From JACKBJ01 sp964549495 (GTDB lineage: Bacteria > Chloroflexota > Anaerolineae > Epilineales > Epilineaceae), in the NCBI GenBank assembly GCA_964549495.1, contig CAZJWJ010000079.1, positions 1 through 25,015 on the forward strand: a stretch of 25,015 nucleotides of DNA. Direction: 5' to 3'. Of this stretch, positions 22,695 through 25,015 are shown piece after piece; position 1 is the first letter of the stretch, and every line of letters starts with the position of its first letter. The translations under genes were made by a program, and so were the position numbers. Below the pieces are notes generated by a model. It searched no databases. It was given only the letters and a program-made list of their open reading frames with translations, and had not been told where the DNA came from.

Positions 22695-23639
22695 ATGAGC
22701 CCGACCGACCCCCGCTTGCATCCGATCGCCGACGACCCGGACGACCATCGCATCTGCGATTACGAAGGCAGCCCCTACCGCCGAGTCTTCTGGGAGGAAG
22801 CGGATCGCAGCTACGAGGACGCCACCGAGCGCTTGGCCCTGCGGCGCTTGCTGCCCCCCTCCGGCCGGCGCATCGTCGAGATCGGTGCCGGCTTCGGTCG
22901 CCTGGTCGACGAGTACCGCGGCTACGAGGAGATCATCCTGCTCGACTACGCTCGGTCGATGCTGGAGGACGCCCGCGACCGCCTGAGCCGGGCCTTCGGC
23001 ACGCGGGGGCCGCGCCTGCGCTTCGTCTGCGCCGATCTCTACCGACTGCCCTTTGCCAGTCAGTCATTGGACACGGTGGTCCAGGTGCGGGTGCTGCACC
23101 ACGTCGAGCAGGTGCCGCGCGCCTTCGCGGAGGTCTCGCGCGTGCTGGGCGCCGGCGGCAGCTACGTCCTGGAATATGCCAACAAGCGCAACCTCAAGGC
23201 CATCGCGCGCTATGCCATGGGCCGGCAGCAAGAGCGCCCCTTCGACCGCGATCCCCACGAGTTCGTCGAGCTGAACTGGAACTTCCATCCCGAGTACATC
23301 TACGAGGCCCTGGTGCAGGCCGGCCTGGCGCCGCGCGAGTCCATGGCCGTCTCCCACTTCCGCCATGCCCAGCTCAAGGCCCGCGTCCCCGCGACCGCGC
23401 TGGCCCGCGCGGACGCGCTCATCGGCCGCCCCTTGGCCCCCCTCGCCCTGGCGCCCAGCCAGTTCCAACGCGCCATCCGCGCCACCGGCCAGGCCACGGT
23501 CGATTCGCTCTGGCGCTGCCCGGCCTGCGGCGGCGAGGACGTGGTCGAGTCCGCCAAGGCGGTCCACTGCTCGAGCTGCGGTCGCGATTGGCCGATCGTC
23601 GACGGGATCCACATCTTCCGCGAGGGCGCGGTCGGCTAG
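22695..23639 (+). CDS. class I SAM-dependent methyltransferase with C-terminal Trm112-like zinc ribbon
   Basis: The protein is 314 residues from the ATG at 22695, with AGGAG 8 nt upstream. Motif I is VEIGAGFGRLV (61-71), the ribose-binding Asp is in ILLDYA (about 84), and CADLYRLPF with a VRVLHHVEQ segment follows, as in Methyltransf_11 enzymes. The C-terminal 43 residues form a zinc ribbon with Cys275, Cys278, Cys292 and Cys295 (CPACGG ... CSSCGRDWPIVDGI). This resembles Trm112 or the YcaR-type domains that activate or position methyltransferases on tRNA or protein substrates. The substrate is unknown. It is divergent from the LAGLIDADG gene. No terminator is seen before repeat R2 copy 2. 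Confidence 0.9.
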   Translation: MSPTDPRLHPIADDPDDHRICDYEGSPYRRVFWEEADRSYEDATERLALRRLLPPSGRRIVEIGAGFGRLVDEYRGYEEIILLDYARSMLEDARDRLSRAFGTRGPRLRFVCADLYRLPFASQSLDTVVQVRVLHHVEQVPRAFAEVSRVLGAGGSYVLEYANKRNLKAIARYAMGRQQERPFDRDPHEFVELNWNFHPEYIYEALVQAGLAPRESMAVSHFRHAQLKARVPATALARADALIGRPLAPLALAPSQFQRAIRATGQATVDSLWRCPACGGEDVVESAKAVHCSSCGRDWPIVDGIHIFREGAVG

Positions 23640-23707
23640 CGGGTCGACCGCGCCGAACGGTGCAGGTAGGCGGACGGAAGGACAGAGGTGGTGGGTTGTG
23701 GGGCGGG

Positions 23708-23810
23708 CGCCAGAAGGCGGATGTCCGGTCCCGCTGAGATCCGCCGTCGCACACGGCCTGCGGCATCGCGCCCCAAGGCCACTGGCGCCCTCTTGGAGGA
23801 CTGTTGATGG
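23708..23810 (-). repeat. dispersed repeat family R2, copy 2
   Basis: Read on the minus strand it starts CCATCAACAG at 23810 and reaches the invariant GCAGGCCGTGTGCGACGGC core at exactly the same 49-bp distance as the other copies. It then continues through GCGGGACCGGACATCCGCC to TTCTGG. There it joins CGCCCGCCCC-like sequence directly, lacking the second half present in copy 1. It occupies most of the 250-bp gap between the methyltransferase and kinase genes; no gene is seen there. Confidence 0.7.
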
Positions 23811-23889
23811 AGGCCAGCCGCCTACGAATTCCGGTTGTCGCCGGTCACCAGGGCCATCGCTGCGCGCCAAACAGCTCACACTCCGCCTG

Positions 23890-24813
23890 TCACCACTTGA
23901 TGCGATCCCCTGTGGTCAGCGATGGGCCCGATTGACGCTCGACCGTTGCCCGGTCCGGAATGCCGGCCATGCCCTCGGCGCCCACCGACAGTCCTGCCGC
24001 CCGCGTCGCGAAGCGTAGGGCCGTCCGCAGGTCGCGCGTCTCCCAATAGCGGATGAAGAAGCTGGCCGCGAAGACATCCCCGGCGCCGGTCGGATCGACC
24101 GAGGGTAGATCGAGCGCCGCTTGTGATAGCATCCCCGACTGCGAATAGGCTCTTGCACCGCCCGGGCCCAGCGTGATGATCAGAACACATGTTCTGGTTA
24201 CCAGGTCCTCTGCGAGCGCGCGCTCCCCACCCGCTACCGCCCGGATGTCCTCGTCGCTCAGCACGATGACGTCCGCCCGCCGCGCCAGCGCGCTCGGCAC
24301 CGCCCAGTCCCGATGCTCGACCACGCCATCCGGGCGCGGGGCGCGCAGCCAGCCCTGGGGCGTCAGCCCGACCAGATCCGCCTCGACGCCCTCCAGCACA
24401 TCGGAGGGCAACTCGCCGGCCACCGGTGCCAGATGCAATACACGCGGCCGGCGCCAGTCCGCCGGCAGGTCGCCAGCACGTAGCGGCGCCCCGCGAGCAT
24501 GCAGCACCTGCTCCCGCTTCCCTTCGGCATCGTAGCGATTGCTGAAGCAGGTCGTCACATAGGAGGGACCGACGCGCAGCGAGACGCCCGGCAGCCGCGC
24601 CGGGGTCAGCCAGCCCGCCGCGGCCCGGGTCACCAGGCCGGCCCGCCAGCCCAGCCGCGTCGCCGTATGGCAGGCATAGGCCACCGATCCGCCCAGCCGC
24701 AAGTCACCCCCCGGCAGGCGATCGGCCGTCACATGCCCCAGCGCGACGTAGTCCGGTGCCCCCTCACCAGCATCGAACACCCTCGTCTCGGCACCCTCCC
24801 CGGATTCTTCCAT
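23890..24813 (-). CDS. PfkB/ribokinase-family carbohydrate kinase
   Basis: The protein is 307 residues when started at the ATG at 24813 (MEESGEGAE), which has GGGGGAG 9 nt upstream. In-frame ATGs at 24858 and 24873 have poorer sites. The N-terminal glycine-rich region LGGSVAYACHTATRLGW (PfkB signature 1 position) binds the sugar. SVDPTGAGDVFAASFFIRYW near 238-257 is PfkB signature 2, forming the anion hole, with catalytic Asp246. The family phosphorylates sugars, nucleosides or related alcohols with ATP. The specific substrate cannot be told. There is no operon partner in the window. Confidence 0.9.
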   Translation of the reverse strand: MEESGEGAETRVFDAGEGAPDYVALGHVTADRLPGGDLRLGGSVAYACHTATRLGWRAGLVTRAAAGWLTPARLPGVSLRVGPSYVTTCFSNRYDAEGKREQVLHARGAPLRAGDLPADWRRPRVLHLAPVAGELPSDVLEGVEADLVGLTPQGWLRAPRPDGVVEHRDWAVPSALARRADVIVLSDEDIRAVAGGERALAEDLVTRTCVLIITLGPGGARAYSQSGMLSQAALDLPSVDPTGAGDVFAASFFIRYWETRDLRTALRFATRAAGLSVGAEGMAGIPDRATVERQSGPSLTTGDRIKW

Positions 24814-24873
24814 CCCGACATTCTCCCCCGGTCCCCACCGGCCAACAAGCGTCAGCATGATCACATCCAACAA

Positions 24874-24903
24874 TGAGAGCCTGATTCAAGAAGCAGGCTC
24901 TCA
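24874..24903. terminator. 10-bp hairpin upstream of the kinase gene
   Basis: TGAGAGCCTG and CAGGCTCTCA form a perfect stem around a 10-nt loop, followed by TTGTTGG on the minus strand. It could terminate a gene beyond the window or act in the kinase leader. Confidence 0.35.
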
Positions 24904-24947
24904 TACCTCGGTGGACCACCAGCTCCCATCCTGCCGGCCGTCAGCCT

Positions 24948-25015
24948 CCACCAACTGGGCTCCAAGAGGGCGCCTGTGGCCTTGGGGCGCGAAGCCGCAG
25001 GCCGTGTGCGACGGC
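24948..25015 (+). repeat. dispersed repeat family R2, copy 3, cut by the window end
   Basis: It begins CCACCAACTGGGCTCCAAG and reaches the invariant core GCAGGCCGTGTGCGACGGC after 49 bp. The core ends exactly at the last base of the window, so the rest lies outside. Confidence 0.65.

Overview
This is a GC-rich (mostly 65-70 percent by eye) chromosomal window. It most likely comes from a member of the Chloroflexota. The pointers are a secreted repeat protein ending in the LYLPFL-type tail common in that phylum, a YvcK/CofD-family protein with two added N-terminal membrane helices, a DUF6790-type membrane protein, and a decayed CRISPR repeat of the GTTTCAATCCCT..AGGGAT class. Most genes with recognisable starts have Shine-Dalgarno sequences, but two toxin-antitoxin transcripts look leaderless. 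No tRNA, rRNA, transposase, integrase or phage gene was seen.

Layout. 1-295: 3' part of a HEPN-domain gene cut by the window edge. 428-5077: a tandem pair of large paralogous cytoplasmic proteins of unknown function, with near-identical N-termini and a DUF1186/HEAT-like C-terminal region. 5106-5903: a convergent lipoprotein gene. 5974-6675: non-coding, with a degenerate three-unit CRISPR remnant and a 10-bp-periodic T-tract array. 6676-8790: minus-strand block of a small hypothetical gene, trpS and a DUF6790-like membrane protein. 8819-10040: a 169-bp palindromic MITE-like element, an orphan Phd-like antitoxin, and a toxin-first PIN/HicB-type pair read from a promoter embedded in a palindromic operator.

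10235-14263: a 1342-residue secreted protein of about 14 tandem Ig-like repeats. It is followed by a hairpin and the first copy of a second dispersed repeat family. 14620-15912 is the yvcK-like gene, convergent with an HU gene (16013-16306) across a bidirectional terminator. 16671-18188 is a beta-propeller lipoprotein. 18284-18338 is a short copy of the MITE-like element. 18445-19815 is a secreted LysM plus glycoside-hydrolase protein with a long leader.

20286-22102 is the chromosome-partition pair parA-parB, with a parS-like 16-mer about 530 bp downstream. Next come a free-standing LAGLIDADG-family gene, a SAM methyltransferase with a C-terminal zinc ribbon, and a PfkB-family sugar kinase. 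Two more copies of the second repeat family flank the kinase.

How it fits together. The window is a mosaic of housekeeping genes (trpS, yvcK, hup, parAB) and cell-envelope genes (two lipoproteins, the giant repeat protein, the LysM hydrolase), with small selfish or defence-linked pieces between them. The least explained items are the tandem paralogs, the two short dispersed repeat families, the 14-repeat secreted protein, and the parS-like site beside the solitary LAGLIDADG gene. Nothing here proves a new multi-gene system.
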